A stretch of 64,000 bases of DNA from Pontibacter populi (GCF_019336435.1 NZ_JAHWXQ010000002.1:992001-1056000), one strand, 5' to 3'. Positions 53,715 to 62,695 are shown, numbered from the stretch's first letter. The notes: generated by a model not told the origin, from the sequence alone. Program-made: numbers and translations.

Positions 53715-55037
53715 ATGCAAAAAAAGTTATACGCTTTCCTCTGCTGTTGCTTTGTGTCGGTTTCAGTTTTCGCCCAGAGTAAGATCAATATCACCTCCAA
53801 CATTCCGGATGCCAAATTCTTTATGCTCCGCGAGTCCGACAATTCCGAAGTTGCCGAACTTGGTGTGGGCAGCATCGAACTGAAACTGTCGAAAGACTCC
53901 CGGAACAGGATTAAGATTGTGAAGGAAGGCTATGAACCGTTGATAAAAGAGTATCCGCGAACTATAAAATGGGAGAAGGAACAGAAAATAGCGCTCGAAA
54001 ACCGGCTGGTAGACATAAATGTGGAGCCTTATGATGCTGAAATCTATGTGGATGGCCGCATGATCGGGACAAAAAGGACAAGCCTGGTAATTGGCAAAGG
54101 CAAGTTTCTGACCTTAGAAGTTAAAAAAGCAGGGTTCGCTCCGATCACTAAAATTTACTACAATGCCCCCGACCGGGAAGCGCCTCCTATAAAAGATTTT
54201 TTTGAAATGAAGGACCGACAGGTTCGCCTGGAAGTGTTCCCGGCAGATGCCACGGTACAAATAAATGGTGTTTCGAAAGGCAGAGGCACCTCAGACATAA
54301 CCATACCAAACGGCGAATGTGTGACCGTAAATGTGGTGCGCGAAGGCTATGCCGATGTAACGCAGGTGTTCTGCAACAAACCGGCTACCGACCCGGCCCC
54401 TCCTATCCGTTTCAGAGCAGCGCTGGAAGATAGGTTGGTAAAAATAACCACTGCCCCGGCCGATGCCAACATTGAGGTTGCCGGTAAAATACTGGGTGTG
54501 GGCAAATATGATCTTAAAGTTCCGAAAAACGATTGCGTAGAAGTGCGTGTGGTAAAAGATGGTTTTATCAGGTTCATTAAAAACTACTGCAACCAAACCA
54601 ACATGCAGGAACCACCTTTAACAGAATTTGTAGAGATGGCGGAAGATGAAGCGTATAATTCCTCTATTTCTACGGATATGGCCAACGTGCGCATCACGAT
54701 ACCGGTAAATAAAACTATAGCTCCAGAAGATGCGTGGCGCACGCTAAGCTCCATTATTACGCGCAGCTTTGATGTTTTAGAAACGGTAGACTATAATACA
54801 GGCTATCTTACAACGTCCTGGCAGGTACAGAACTTTAACGGCATGAGCACTATCCGGACGCGTATGATCGTGAGCAGCGGCGGTAACTCTAACGAGCTGA
54901 CCTATGTGGTAAAGATCATCAGTCAACGGACCGACGGTGTGATCAGTGTAAAAGAAGATCAGCTGTTTTCGGACTGGGGAAGGTTACTCAAACGCTACGG
55001 CGGGATTATAGAAGAATTGCAGTCGCGCTTGCAATAA
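53715..55037 (+). CDS. PEGA-domain exported protein
   Basis: A 440-residue protein with a signal peptide (about 1-20) and four tandem PEGA-like beta domains: ITSNIPDAKFFMLRESDNSE, INVEPYDAEIYVDGRMIGTK, LEVFPADATVQINGVSKGRG and ITTAPADANIEVAGKILGVG. Each ends in a GY/GF motif. A C-terminal alpha/beta domain (about 325-440, NVRITIPVNKTIAPEDAWRT) resembles NlpC/BamC-like lipoprotein folds. PEGA modules often anchor S-layer or envelope proteins. A 23-bp terminator follows directly. Confidence 0.83.
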   Translation: MQKKLYAFLCCCFVSVSVFAQSKINITSNIPDAKFFMLRESDNSEVAELGVGSIELKLSKDSRNRIKIVKEGYEPLIKEYPRTIKWEKEQKIALENRLVDINVEPYDAEIYVDGRMIGTKRTSLVIGKGKFLTLEVKKAGFAPITKIYYNAPDREAPPIKDFFEMKDRQVRLEVFPADATVQINGVSKGRGTSDITIPNGECVTVNVVREGYADVTQVFCNKPATDPAPPIRFRAALEDRLVKITTAPADANIEVAGKILGVGKYDLKVPKNDCVEVRVVKDGFIRFIKNYCNQTNMQEPPLTEFVEMAEDEAYNSSISTDMANVRITIPVNKTIAPEDAWRTLSSIITRSFDVLETVDYNTGYLTTSWQVQNFNGMSTIRTRMIVSSGGNSNELTYVVKIISQRTDGVISVKEDQLFSDWGRLLKRYGGIIEELQSRLQ

Positions 55038-55041
55038 CAGT

Positions 55042-55095
55042 AAACTATAAAACAAAAGCCTCAGGAACAGTTCTGAGGCTTTTGTTTTATAGTTT
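55042..55095. terminator. Terminator with motif-based 23-bp stem
   Basis: Arms 55042-55064 and 55073-55095 pair perfectly around GAACAGTT. The base of the stem is AAACTATAAAAC / GTTTTATAGTTT and the top is GCCTCAG / CTGAGGC. It works on both strands, next to convergent genes. Confidence 0.9.
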
Positions 55096-55140
55096 GGCAG
55101 GGATAAATAATGGCTATCGGTTTACTAAGCCACTTCTCAA

Positions 55141-55188
55141 CTTTCTAACTTTCTAACTTTCTAACTTTCTAACTTTCTAACTTTCTAA
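55141..55188. repeat. CTTTCTAA tandem array, six copies
   Basis: Six perfect 8-bp units in direct repeat. The stop codon and last few codons of the VOC gene lie in the array's right end (stop at 55177-55179), so copy-number change further left would not alter the protein. Confidence 0.9.
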
Positions 55189-55587
55189 CTTCTTACCTCT
55201 CTCCCACATGCCATCCATTACAACCTCCAGCAGATGCTTATCCGGGTCCCGGAAATAAAATGACAAAAAACCTCCGCCCCAGTCATATTCCTGTTCAATG
55301 GGTATACCAGCCGTTTCTATAGTTGCTTTTGTTGCTGCGTAGCTTTCTTTACTTACTTCGAAGGCCAGATGCAGCTCGCCGGACCCAAAATGTGGTGGCA
55401 GACTGCCAGGTTTACGAGAGGCCTCCGCTATAAAGCATAACAGTACCGAACTACCCACCCTGAAGAAGACATGCCTCCCGGGCACTTCGCCAATTACCTC
55501 GAACTTTAGTAGACCGTTGTAAAAAGCTTTGGTCTTTGCCAGGTCTGAAACGTACAGACAGGTTTCCTTTATTTTAATGATGTCCAT
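55177..55587 (-). CDS. VOC family protein (glyoxalase/bleomycin-resistance fold)
   Basis: A 136-residue protein with two beta-alpha-beta-beta-beta modules: IKIKETCLYVSDLAKTKAFY and the second with HLAFEVSKESYAATKATIET, closing in FYFRDPDKHLLEVVMDGMW. Metal-site His and Glu residues (HLAFE, HLLEV) are present. Members include glyoxalase I, dioxygenases and antibiotic-binding proteins; the substrate is unknown. The last codons run into a CTTTCTAA tandem repeat. Confidence 0.87.
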   Translation of the reverse strand: MDIIKIKETCLYVSDLAKTKAFYNGLLKFEVIGEVPGRHVFFRVGSSVLLCFIAEASRKPGSLPPHFGSGELHLAFEVSKESYAATKATIETAGIPIEQEYDWGGGFLSFYFRDPDKHLLEVVMDGMWERGKKLES

Positions 55588-55691
55588 TTATAGTTGTAAA
55601 AACGTCGTTTTGCAAACACTATATAGCAAACGCAATAGCTTACAGTACGTTTACGGTAGGTATCAACACAAATTTTTACGCCACTTTTTCT

Positions 55692-56552
55692 ATGAAACTT
55701 ATGATAAAAATTTTTATTGTTTTTGCATCTGTTCTGGCTATTGCCTTTTATTTTCTTCGTGACCAGGACAATGCTACACCTGCTTCAAAAGCAATGAAAT
55801 CCGAAACTGGCAAATTCGAAACGCTTGCCCCTTTGCCCAGTACCATAAAAGAAAGTTCAGGAATTGAGACCATGCCCGAAAAAGAGCATTACATCACCCA
55901 TAACGACGCTAACAATCAACCTTACCTCTACGAGATAAACGAAAACGGGAAGTTGGTAAAGACCTATAAATTTAAACTACCCAATGTAGACTGGGAAGAC
56001 CTGACACGGGATGATAACGGGAATTTATATATCGGCGATATAGGCAATAATAACAGCAAGCGGACCGAACTGGCCATTTATAAAGTACCTTTCAGTGAAA
56101 TGGCAAACCCTCAGGCCATCCGCTTCACCTACGAAGACTATGAAGGCAAACCGTCTAAAAAAGATAAAAACAGTTTCGACAGTGAAGCATTTTTCTGGTA
56201 CGCTGACAATCTCTACCTGATATCAAAAGACCGCAATGGAAGCCATGAAGCAAAGGTTTACCAACTCCCTGACAAACCGGGCAATTACACAGCTAAAAAG
56301 ATAGGATCAATAAAAATGACTGACCGGGTTACAAGCGCATGTATTAGTCCTGATGCGCGTATGGTTGTGTTACTAAGTGAAGGTAAAATACACCTGTATC
56401 GTAATGTAAATAACCCTGAATCGTTTTTTGAAGGAGAACCTGAAGAAATACCGCTAAGCGGCGCCGGCCAGACTGAGGCGGTAACTTTTAAAGATAACAA
56501 CACACTTATACTTACCAGCGAAGGCGGCAATCTTTTCCGGTATACGCTTTAA
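55692..56552 (+). CDS. Exported beta-propeller-like protein
   Basis: A 286-residue protein with an N-terminal membrane anchor or signal (about 4-21, MIKIFIVFASVLAIAFYFL), then repeated strand patterns: ESSGIETMPEKEHYITHNDA, WEDLTRDDNGNLYIGDIGNN, EAFFWYADNLYLISKDRNGS and GAGQTEAVTFKDNNTLILTS. The pattern suggests a six-bladed propeller like SdiA-regulated or SMP-30-type proteins, but no family is sure. It probably works in the periplasm. A second start codon at 55701 would drop three residues only. Strong shared terminator after it. Confidence 0.75.
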   Translation: MKLMIKIFIVFASVLAIAFYFLRDQDNATPASKAMKSETGKFETLAPLPSTIKESSGIETMPEKEHYITHNDANNQPYLYEINENGKLVKTYKFKLPNVDWEDLTRDDNGNLYIGDIGNNNSKRTELAIYKVPFSEMANPQAIRFTYEDYEGKPSKKDKNSFDSEAFFWYADNLYLISKDRNGSHEAKVYQLPDKPGNYTAKKIGSIKMTDRVTSACISPDARMVVLLSEGKIHLYRNVNNPESFFEGEPEEIPLSGAGQTEAVTFKDNNTLILTSEGGNLFRYTL

Positions 56553-56563
56553 CCCCAAACTAT

Positions 56564-56610
56564 AAACTAAAAAAGGGCTGTAGCGATCAACTACAGCCCT
56601 TTTTTAGTTT
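56564..56610. terminator. Terminator shared with lgt
   Basis: A perfect 20-bp stem (arms 56564-56583 and 56591-56610) around CGATCAA. The stem base is AAACTAAAAAAGGGC / GCCCTTTTTTAGTTT. It lies between convergent genes and touches the lgt stop codon. Confidence 0.9.
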
Positions 56611-57461
56611 TATTTAGCTTCTGCCAATTTACCTCCCGGCAACCCTGGTTTCGGATTACGCCATACTCGGAACAGTACAAACAATCCAATAATTATAAGT
56701 GGTATACTCAAAAGCTGCCCGATATTTAACGTCATTGTTGCTTCCTTTGCCACCTGATCTTCTTTCAGGAATTCTATAACAAATCTGAAACTAAAGAGCA
56801 GGGTTACGAATAAACCGAAAAGTAACCCAAGCGGCAGTGCCTGCTTGTATTTTTTCCAGAGCCAGTAAAGCAACACAAACAGTCCAAAAACCATAATGGA
56901 TTCATAGAGCTGAGCTGGATGGCGTGGGTCCTGTGAGGCAGCTACACCGTTAATTATTTCGTTGTTTCTCAAGAATTTAAAAGCCCAGGGCACATCCGTC
57001 ACTTTCCCGATAATCTCAGAATTCATGAGGTTGCCTAAACGAATAAGCGCTCCGCCAAGGGCAACTACTATCACGATGCGGTCAAGCACCCACATGTAGT
57101 TAAACTTATGGTTACGGCTAAATAACCACAGCGCGAACAAAATGCCTATAGTTGCTCCATGGCTTGCCAGTCCGCCTTCCCAAATTTTCAGAATCTCAAT
57201 CGGGTTGCTCAGGTAATATTCCGGGTCGTAAAATAGGGTGTGACCCAGACGGGCACCAACTACAGTACCAATGATCATGTAAAGCGTAATAGCATCTACA
57301 TCGCCCTCTGTACGGCCTTCTGCCACATAAATTTTAGTAAGGATGCGTTGCCCAAACACAAATGCCAGCGCAAAGAACAACCCATACCAACGGACAGAAA
57401 CCGGCCCGATGTTAAATATTTCCGGATCTACGTTCCAGGTAATAAAATTCAGTAAACTCAT
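56610..57461 (-). CDS. lgt: Prolipoprotein diacylglyceryl transferase
   Basis: A 283-residue inner-membrane enzyme with seven membrane helices that adds diacylglycerol from phosphatidylglycerol to the lipobox cysteine of prolipoproteins. Family marks are VRWYGLFFALAFVFGQRIL, the IWEGGLASHGATIGILFALW segment, IRLGNLMNSEIIGKVTD (the Lgt signature) and HPAQLYESIMVF. It starts downstream of a near-perfect TTG-N18-TAACTTTG promoter and supports the lipoproteins encoded in this window. Confidence 0.95.
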   Translation of the reverse strand: MSLLNFITWNVDPEIFNIGPVSVRWYGLFFALAFVFGQRILTKIYVAEGRTEGDVDAITLYMIIGTVVGARLGHTLFYDPEYYLSNPIEILKIWEGGLASHGATIGILFALWLFSRNHKFNYMWVLDRIVIVVALGGALIRLGNLMNSEIIGKVTDVPWAFKFLRNNEIINGVAASQDPRHPAQLYESIMVFGLFVLLYWLWKKYKQALPLGLLFGLFVTLLFSFRFVIEFLKEDQVAKEATMTLNIGQLLSIPLIIIGLFVLFRVWRNPKPGLPGGKLAEAK

Positions 57462-57486
57462 AGTTAGGGTGATGATCGTATTTACC

Positions 57487-57515
57487 CAAAGTTACAATAA
57501 ATCGTGCAGGTACAA
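57487..57515 (-). promoter_or_regulatory. lgt promoter
   Basis: On the minus strand TTG (57515-57513), an 18-base spacer and TAACTTTG (57494-57487) match the Bacteroidota consensus in both elements and spacing. Confidence 0.68.
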
Positions 57516-57757
57516 AATGGAAGGGTTAGAAGTAATGTTGATACTATAGTCTCCTCCCATCATCCTAACTATTCTTGAGACGAGAGTTTAAGAGAACCAG
57601 CATAGCTTTGAGGAATCTTATGTGTTCTATAGCTGCTGAATTTACCCCTTCCCAACCTCCCCCCTAAGAACAGGGGAAGGAGCCTGGCTATAGTTTTATA
57701 GTTTCTCTTTCGTCATCCTGAGCGCTAGCCCAGGGATCTTATGTGTCCTATAGTTGT

Positions 57758-57960
57758 AAGACCTAGCAGTGTGCGCAGCTCCTGCTAGTGTCTGATGTGC
57801 TATAGGCACCCTGTCCGTTCTCAGGCTGTAACTATAGAACTATAATGTCAACTATAGCTATAGCCAGAATTCCCCTTTTGAAAGGGGCAGGGATGTGTTA
57901 AACACAACTATAGAACTATAGACTAGACACTAGCAGGAGCTGCGCACACTGCTAGGTCTT
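57758..57960. repeat. MITE-like element with perfect 36-bp inverted ends
   Basis: The left end (57758-57793, AAGACCTAGCAGTGTGCGCA...) and right end (57925-57960) are exact inverted copies over 36 bases. The 131-base centre has four to six CTATAG cores and a CCCCTT box. A short, worn relative is at 36114-36213. No transposase of matching type is in the window. Confidence 0.78.
57867..57900. repeat. CCCCTT box repeat
   Basis: GAATTCCCCTTTTGAAAGGG continues GCAGGGATGTGTTA. It lies inside the 57758-57960 element and matches the boxes at 27467 and 44131, down to the preceding AGCTATAGCC. Confidence 0.6.
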
Positions 57961-57982
57961 TATAACTCCCGCTCCAATCTTT

Positions 57983-58053
57983 TGTCCCTGCCGGGTCAGT
58001 TGAGCCAGGAGACTCAACATTACAGCAAGTCACGGGTCCGGAGACTTGCGCCA
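57983..58053 (+). repeat. Diverged half unit ending TTGCGCCA
   Basis: GTCCCTGCCGGGTCAGTTGA leads to GAGCC-AGGA-GACTC and a decayed final hairpin before CTTGCGCCA. It is the partner copy of the unit at 27541, about 80 percent alike by eye. Confidence 0.6.
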
Positions 58054-58075
58054 GCCTAAGTGTGTTCTACAATAA

Positions 58076-58111
58076 CTATAAAAGGTTCCTGTAAACAGGA
58101 GCCTTTTATAG
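58076..58111 (-). terminator. Terminator of nadE
   Basis: A 17-bp stem (CTATAAAAGGTTCCTGT / ACAGGAGCCTTTTATAG) with one wobble or mismatch and a TAA-type centre. It lies 6 bases beyond the nadE stop and carries the CTATAAAA / TTTTATAG base seen in other terminators here. Confidence 0.8.
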
Positions 58112-58116
58112 GGTGC

Positions 58117-60003
58117 TTATTTTTCTCCGAGTTGCCTCAACTCTTCCCTGAAACCACCACTAAGTATCGGGAAACGGAGCCAACTGCGGGGGTCCAGGCT
58201 ATAGTCATCAAGGTGGAAGGACGGAGCATAACGTTCACGCTTCCATTGGTTGCGGCTCCATAAACTATAGAACTTGGTAAGCCAGCCTTTTATAGTTTCG
58301 CCATCGGCAACGCCAGCTTCCAGCAACTTATCATACACTTCCTGCGGAGCGAAACGATCATAAAACGCAAGTCGCTCTATCTGGTTCAGTACATCATATG
58401 GCATCAGGTCCTTTTCGTCGGTCTGTGCTTCTTTAGCTGGGCGTAATTCTGCTGAAGGCTGCAGGTTATTTACATATTGTAATCCCTCGTAGCCAAGTTC
58501 TGTCTGGCACCATACCAGTAACTGTCTGACAAACGATTTATCTATACCTGCAATAGGGGAAATACTGCCTGCAGTGTCGCCATCCATAGTGGCATAACCA
58601 ACAGCTGCTTCGCTTCGGTTAGACGTAGCCAGTAACAACGCGCCCTTGATGTTAGCCAGCATCCAGATAGACGGCGCGCGCACACGGGCCTGTATGTTCT
58701 GCAATGTTACATCATCTTCAGCCCAGGTAAGCGGTCGGTCCAGGGCACCTTCAATTATCGAGGTATAGCCTTTTACCTGCTCATCAATCGTCCAGCTATA
58801 AAAAACAGCACCTATACTTGCAGCCAGTTCTTTTGCCGAATTATATGTATCATCAGACGAATTTACCGTTCCCTGGTAAGCACAGGTCAATAAACGGCCG
58901 ACCAATTCACGACCAACCTGGCTCTCAGAAAGGGTATCGAAATAAGCCACATCTTTTAGTGGGAACAGCTGCGTTTTAGCTACAAAAGCTAATGCACCCA
59001 AACTTTCTATTCCGCGCCGAACCATCTCGGCCACAGCCACCGCACATAACGATGAGTCAGCACCGCCACTCAGCGATAATACAAACCCGCGGCTATGACT
59101 CTTTCGCATATAATCAAACAAGCCAAGGCTTAGGGCAGCCATCACCTCTTTGTTTTCATCTATAGGAGGCAGGTAAGTTATCGTTTCAGCTATAGTTGGG
59201 TTGTCGCCAAAACACACTTCAGCCACTTCCATATCCACGTTCTTAAAGCAAAGCAGCTCGTTGCGTTTTATCAGGTGGCCATTCTGCGCAATAAGTACCT
59301 CCCCATCGTAAATTACTTTACCGGCTTCGTTGCCCAGCAGGTTGGCATATAGGTAAGTGCACTGGTATTTTTTAGAAGCGTCTACAACCAACCTGTACCG
59401 CAAGTCGGTTTTACTTAGGGCAAAATGGCTTGCGCTTGGGTTAAGAATAAGCTGTACGCCTTTTGCCATATGGCGCTCTGCCGGGCGGTTTGGTCTCCAG
59501 GCATCTTCGCATATCTCAAAAGCATATTTTACTCCCTTCTCTTCATAAATAAGATCCCCAATTTTATATTTCTGACCAAATAGCTCAAACTCCCCTACCT
59601 GGTTAGCTGGCCACTCTGTAAACCAGCGCGGCTCATAGTGTATACCATCCTTAGCCAAAAACTGCTTGGCTGTAAAGCCTATAATTTCTTTGTTCTTGAT
59701 GACGCAAGCAGTGTTATAAACTTGTGTCCCGATCCAGATATGCACGCCGACGCACACCGTAATATCCGTGCACCATTCTTTTACCTGCAACAGTTTCTGA
59801 AATGCCTCTTCCCCAAGCCACGGACTCAGGAAAAGATCTTCGCAACCATAGCCTGTAATGCAAAGCTCAGGTAACAGTAAAATATCAACGTTGTGGGTAA
59901 TTGCCTCAGTAATGGCATCTTTAATATTCTGCAGGTTGTTGTCCCAATCCAGGGGAGTTTGGTTAAGCGCAGCGCCTGCCAGCGTGAGTCGGGTTTCTTT
60001 CAT
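58117..60003 (-). CDS. nadE: Glutamine-dependent NAD+ synthetase
   Basis: A 628-residue enzyme that makes NAD+ from deamido-NAD+ and glutamine. The N-terminal nitrilase-type glutaminase domain (about 1-280) has LLLPELCITGYGCEDLF (catalytic Glu), EICEDAWRPNRPAERHM (catalytic Cys). The C-terminal synthetase domain has the pyrophosphatase loop LSLSGGADSSLCAVAV and ATSNRSEAAVGYATMDGDTAG. I use the ATG at 60003 (MKETRLTLAGAALNQT); a start at 60033 would add ten residues. cinA in this window also works on pyridine nucleotides, but 50 kb away. Confidence 0.95.
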   Translation of the reverse strand: MKETRLTLAGAALNQTPLDWDNNLQNIKDAITEAITHNVDILLLPELCITGYGCEDLFLSPWLGEEAFQKLLQVKEWCTDITVCVGVHIWIGTQVYNTACVIKNKEIIGFTAKQFLAKDGIHYEPRWFTEWPANQVGEFELFGQKYKIGDLIYEEKGVKYAFEICEDAWRPNRPAERHMAKGVQLILNPSASHFALSKTDLRYRLVVDASKKYQCTYLYANLLGNEAGKVIYDGEVLIAQNGHLIKRNELLCFKNVDMEVAEVCFGDNPTIAETITYLPPIDENKEVMAALSLGLFDYMRKSHSRGFVLSLSGGADSSLCAVAVAEMVRRGIESLGALAFVAKTQLFPLKDVAYFDTLSESQVGRELVGRLLTCAYQGTVNSSDDTYNSAKELAASIGAVFYSWTIDEQVKGYTSIIEGALDRPLTWAEDDVTLQNIQARVRAPSIWMLANIKGALLLATSNRSEAAVGYATMDGDTAGSISPIAGIDKSFVRQLLVWCQTELGYEGLQYVNNLQPSAELRPAKEAQTDEKDLMPYDVLNQIERLAFYDRFAPQEVYDKLLEAGVADGETIKGWLTKFYSLWSRNQWKRERYAPSFHLDDYSLDPRSWLRFPILSGGFREELRQLGEK

Positions 60004-60260
60004 AGGGATATATAACGCAAGTAAACGGGGCAAGTTAATAGTAATTGTCGAATTGCTATATTACCAATTTACAGGGCAGATAAATTCCCGGCCTATGGTG
60101 CGGACATAGAGCTATAGTTACTCACAAATTCTTTTGCAAGCCACTCCGGTAAACTTAGAAGGGATAAGAATAAAAAATAGAAAGGTAGGACGCTAAACCA
60201 AACGTAAGCACTGAAATCAAACTATAGTTTGGCTAAACCCACAATTAATAGTTGTAGTTA

Positions 60261-60995
60261 TTAACTGATCTTGAGCAGCTCCAGCGATTTTTCAGCGGCA
60301 GCCTGATCGGCTTTCTTTTTGGATAGGCCTATACCTGTGGCAACGGGTTTATCGCCAATGTAAACTTCGGTGGTAAATTCTGTCGTGTTACCCTGCTGCT
60401 TTTTCTTGATGTTCTCGAAACGGATCTCCATGTTCTGGCTTTGCGCCCATTCGATCAGTTTACTTTTAAAGTTAGCCGTGGTATTTACGAGTTGGTGCAG
60501 GTCTATGTGTGGCTTTATGAGTTTCCCCAAAATGAACTGCCGCGTCATATTATACCCTTTATCCAGGTAAATGGCACCTACAAGTGCCTCCAGGGCATTA
60601 CCGTTCACAGACTTGTGCCTGTTAGACCCCGCCTCTACTTTTACGAGCAGGTTAAGCCCTATTTTTAAGGCAATATGGTTCAGCGACTCGCGGTTAACAA
60701 TGCGCGAGCGTATCTCGGTCAGAAAACCTTCGTCTTCGTACGGAAACTTCCTGAAAAGTAATTCGGCAACTACAGCCCCTAATACGGCATCTCCCAAAAA
60801 CTCCAGTCGTTCGTTTGTATCGTGCTTGCTGCTGGCAGCCTGGCGCGCAAACGACGTATGGGTAAGTGCAAGTTTATACAGCCTGATATTATCGGGTGTA
60901 TTTCCAATAATACCGGCAATAGCGCGTACTAGATCTCTGTCTTTGGTAAAAACTCTCTGGTAAAAGCGCCTAACCGGTTTAATAGGTCCAAACAC
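60261..60995 (-). CDS. rnc: Ribonuclease III
   Basis: A 244-residue double-strand RNA endonuclease. The catalytic signature is NERLEFLGDAVLGAVVAELL (about 62-82) and the second acidic site is in SVNGNALEALVGAIYLDKGY; the dsRNA-binding domain is C-terminal (about 175-243, FKSKLIEWAQSQN...KKADQAAAEKSLELL). It matures rRNA and could also cut the many structured RNAs predicted here. Its start shares one base with the fabF stop, so it is co-translated in the acpP-fabF-rnc operon. Confidence 0.95.
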   Translation of the reverse strand: MFGPIKPVRRFYQRVFTKDRDLVRAIAGIIGNTPDNIRLYKLALTHTSFARQAASSKHDTNERLEFLGDAVLGAVVAELLFRKFPYEDEGFLTEIRSRIVNRESLNHIALKIGLNLLVKVEAGSNRHKSVNGNALEALVGAIYLDKGYNMTRQFILGKLIKPHIDLHQLVNTTANFKSKLIEWAQSQNMEIRFENIKKKQQGNTTEFTTEVYIGDKPVATGIGLSKKKADQAAAEKSLELLKIS

Positions 60996-62248
60996 TAATC
61001 GTTCAGTTGTCTGAAAATTACAGATGTGTTATGACCACCAAATCCAAATGTGTTGCTCAACGCTACTTTTACCTCGCGCTTCTGGGCCTTGTTAAACGTA
61101 AAGTTCAACTTCGGATTAAAGCTTTCATCGTCGGTAAAGTGGTTGATGGTTGGCGGAACCACGCCATTTTTGATGGCCAGTATAGAAGCAATAGCCTCTA
61201 TAGCACCGGCAGCACCTAATAAGTGGCCCGTCATGGATTTGGTAGAGCTGATGTTCAGCTCGTAGGCATGATCTCCGAACACAGTTTCTATCGCTTTGGC
61301 TTCGCTAACGTCGCCGAGCGGTGTAGATGTACCATGTACGTTGATGTAGTCTACCTCTTCAGGTTTGATGTGTGCATCGCGTAATGCATTCTTCATTACA
61401 TTTAGTGCGCCAAGCCCTTCCGGGTGTGGTGCTGTAATGTGATACGCATCCGCAGACATACCGCCACCTAATATTTCCGCATAGATCTTTGCTCCGCGGG
61501 CTTTGGCGTGCTCATACTCTTCCAGTATAAGTGCACCGGCGCCTTCGCCTAACACAAATCCGTCACGGTCCTTATCAAACGGGCGGGATGCAGTTTCAGG
61601 GGAATCGTTGCGCTCTGAAAGGGCTTTCAGGGCATTGAAACCACCAATCCCAGCTTCTGTAACCGCTGCTTCCGAACCACCTGATACGATAACATCAGCA
61701 ATACCCAGACGGATATAGTTGAAAGCATCGAGAATGGCATTGGTAGCAGAAGCACAGGCTGAAACAGTAACAAAGTTTGGCCCACGGAAGCCGTACTTTA
61801 TAGAAATTTGACCTGCGCTGATGTCAGCGATCATTTTTGGTATGAAGAACGGGTTGAAACGCGGAGTACCATCGCCATGAGCGAAGTTAACGCATTCTTC
61901 CTGGAACGTGCGAAGACCGCCAATTCCGGAACCCCAGATCACACCAACCCTGTCAGGATCATAGTTGCCTTCTGTTAGGTTTGCGTCTTGTACGGCCTCT
62001 TCGGCTACTACAAGCGCAAACTGCGTAAACAAGTCCATTTTGCGGGCTTCCTTACGATCAAAGTATTTTTCAGGATCGTATCCCTTTATTTCACAGGCGA
62101 ACTGTGTTTTAAACTTACTCGCGTCGAAGCGTGTGATAGGCGCAGCGCCACTCACGCCATTAGTAAGGCCATCCCAGTATTCTGCGACAGTACTACCAAG
62201 TGGCGTGAGTGCGCCTAACCCAGTAACTACAACTCTCTTAAGCTCCAT
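60995..62248 (-). CDS. fabF: 3-oxoacyl-ACP synthase II
   Basis: A 417-residue condensing enzyme of fatty-acid elongation. The catalytic triad is complete: Cys165 in TVSACASATNAI, His305 in YINVHGTSTPLGD and His342 in KSMTGHLLGAAGA. It adds malonyl units to acyl-ACP. It lies 57 bases downstream of acpP, the carrier it uses, and one base overlaps rnc. Gene order acpP-fabF-rnc is typical across Bacteroidota. The coding sequence lacks the CTATAG motif. Confidence 0.96.
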   Translation of the reverse strand: MELKRVVVTGLGALTPLGSTVAEYWDGLTNGVSGAAPITRFDASKFKTQFACEIKGYDPEKYFDRKEARKMDLFTQFALVVAEEAVQDANLTEGNYDPDRVGVIWGSGIGGLRTFQEECVNFAHGDGTPRFNPFFIPKMIADISAGQISIKYGFRGPNFVTVSACASATNAILDAFNYIRLGIADVIVSGGSEAAVTEAGIGGFNALKALSERNDSPETASRPFDKDRDGFVLGEGAGALILEEYEHAKARGAKIYAEILGGGMSADAYHITAPHPEGLGALNVMKNALRDAHIKPEEVDYINVHGTSTPLGDVSEAKAIETVFGDHAYELNISSTKSMTGHLLGAAGAIEAIASILAIKNGVVPPTINHFTDDESFNPKLNFTFNKAQKREVKVALSNTFGFGGHNTSVIFRQLND

Positions 62249-62305
62249 AAGCTGTTACCAGAGGATAGATAGTATAAAAAATTCTTATAATAAAAACAGA
62301 AGGTA

Positions 62306-62542
62306 TTATTTAGCGTGCTCTTCCAGGTAGCTTACAGCCTGACCTACAGTGGCAATGTTCTCTGCCTGATCATCTGGAATAGATACGTTGAACTCTTTCT
62401 CGAATTCCATGATAAGTTCTACTGTATCCAATGAGTCTGCGCCAAGGTCATTTGTGAAGCTAGCCTCAGGAGTAACCTCTGACTCTTCCACGCCAAGCTT
62501 ATCGATAATGATAGCTTTTACTTTTTCTGCGATTTCTGACAT
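62306..62542 (-). CDS. acpP: Acyl carrier protein
   Basis: A 78-residue acidic carrier protein. Ser37 in [12 protein letters not shown] is the site for the 4'-phosphopantetheine arm. The four-helix fold and the length fit AcpP. It feeds fatty-acid synthesis with FabF, encoded next door. A probable promoter TTG-N20-TTTCTTTG lies upstream. The intergenic T-rich DNA before it is shared with the divergent IPExxxVDY gene. Confidence 0.97.
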   Translation of the reverse strand: MSEIAEKVKAIIIDKLGVEESEVTPEASFTNDLGADSLDTVELIMEFEKEFNVSIPDDQAENIATVGQAVSYLEEHAK

Positions 62543-62570
62543 TTTTCTTATAGTTTATTAAAACACTGTG

Positions 62571-62601
62571 CAAAGAAATATAAATAGACAGACAATGTCA
62601 A
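62571..62601 (-). promoter_or_regulatory. acpP-fabF-rnc promoter
   Basis: On the minus strand TTG (62601-62599), a 20-base spacer and TTTCTTTG (62578-62571), one base off TAnnTTTG. A T-rich stretch precedes the -33 element. Leader about 20-25 bases. Confidence 0.5.
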
Positions 62602-62695
62602 AAAAAATTACTCTATTCGTGTTATTTCAAAAGATTTGACGTCTGACTGCCGATTTACAAAGTTCATTCTTAAATTGAGGCGCCAAAGTAATTAC

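Larger units (their letters stand above)
57462..58116. other. Gene-free repeat island upstream of lgt
   Basis: A 655-base gap with no coding frame. It holds the lgt promoter, two diverged GTCAT-type units (about 57560 and 57714), a CCCC-rich stretch (57646-57675), an inverted-repeat element (57758-57960) whose centre carries several CTATAG motifs and a CCCCTC box, and a half unit (57983-58053). About ten CTATAG cores lie here. Confidence 0.8.
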
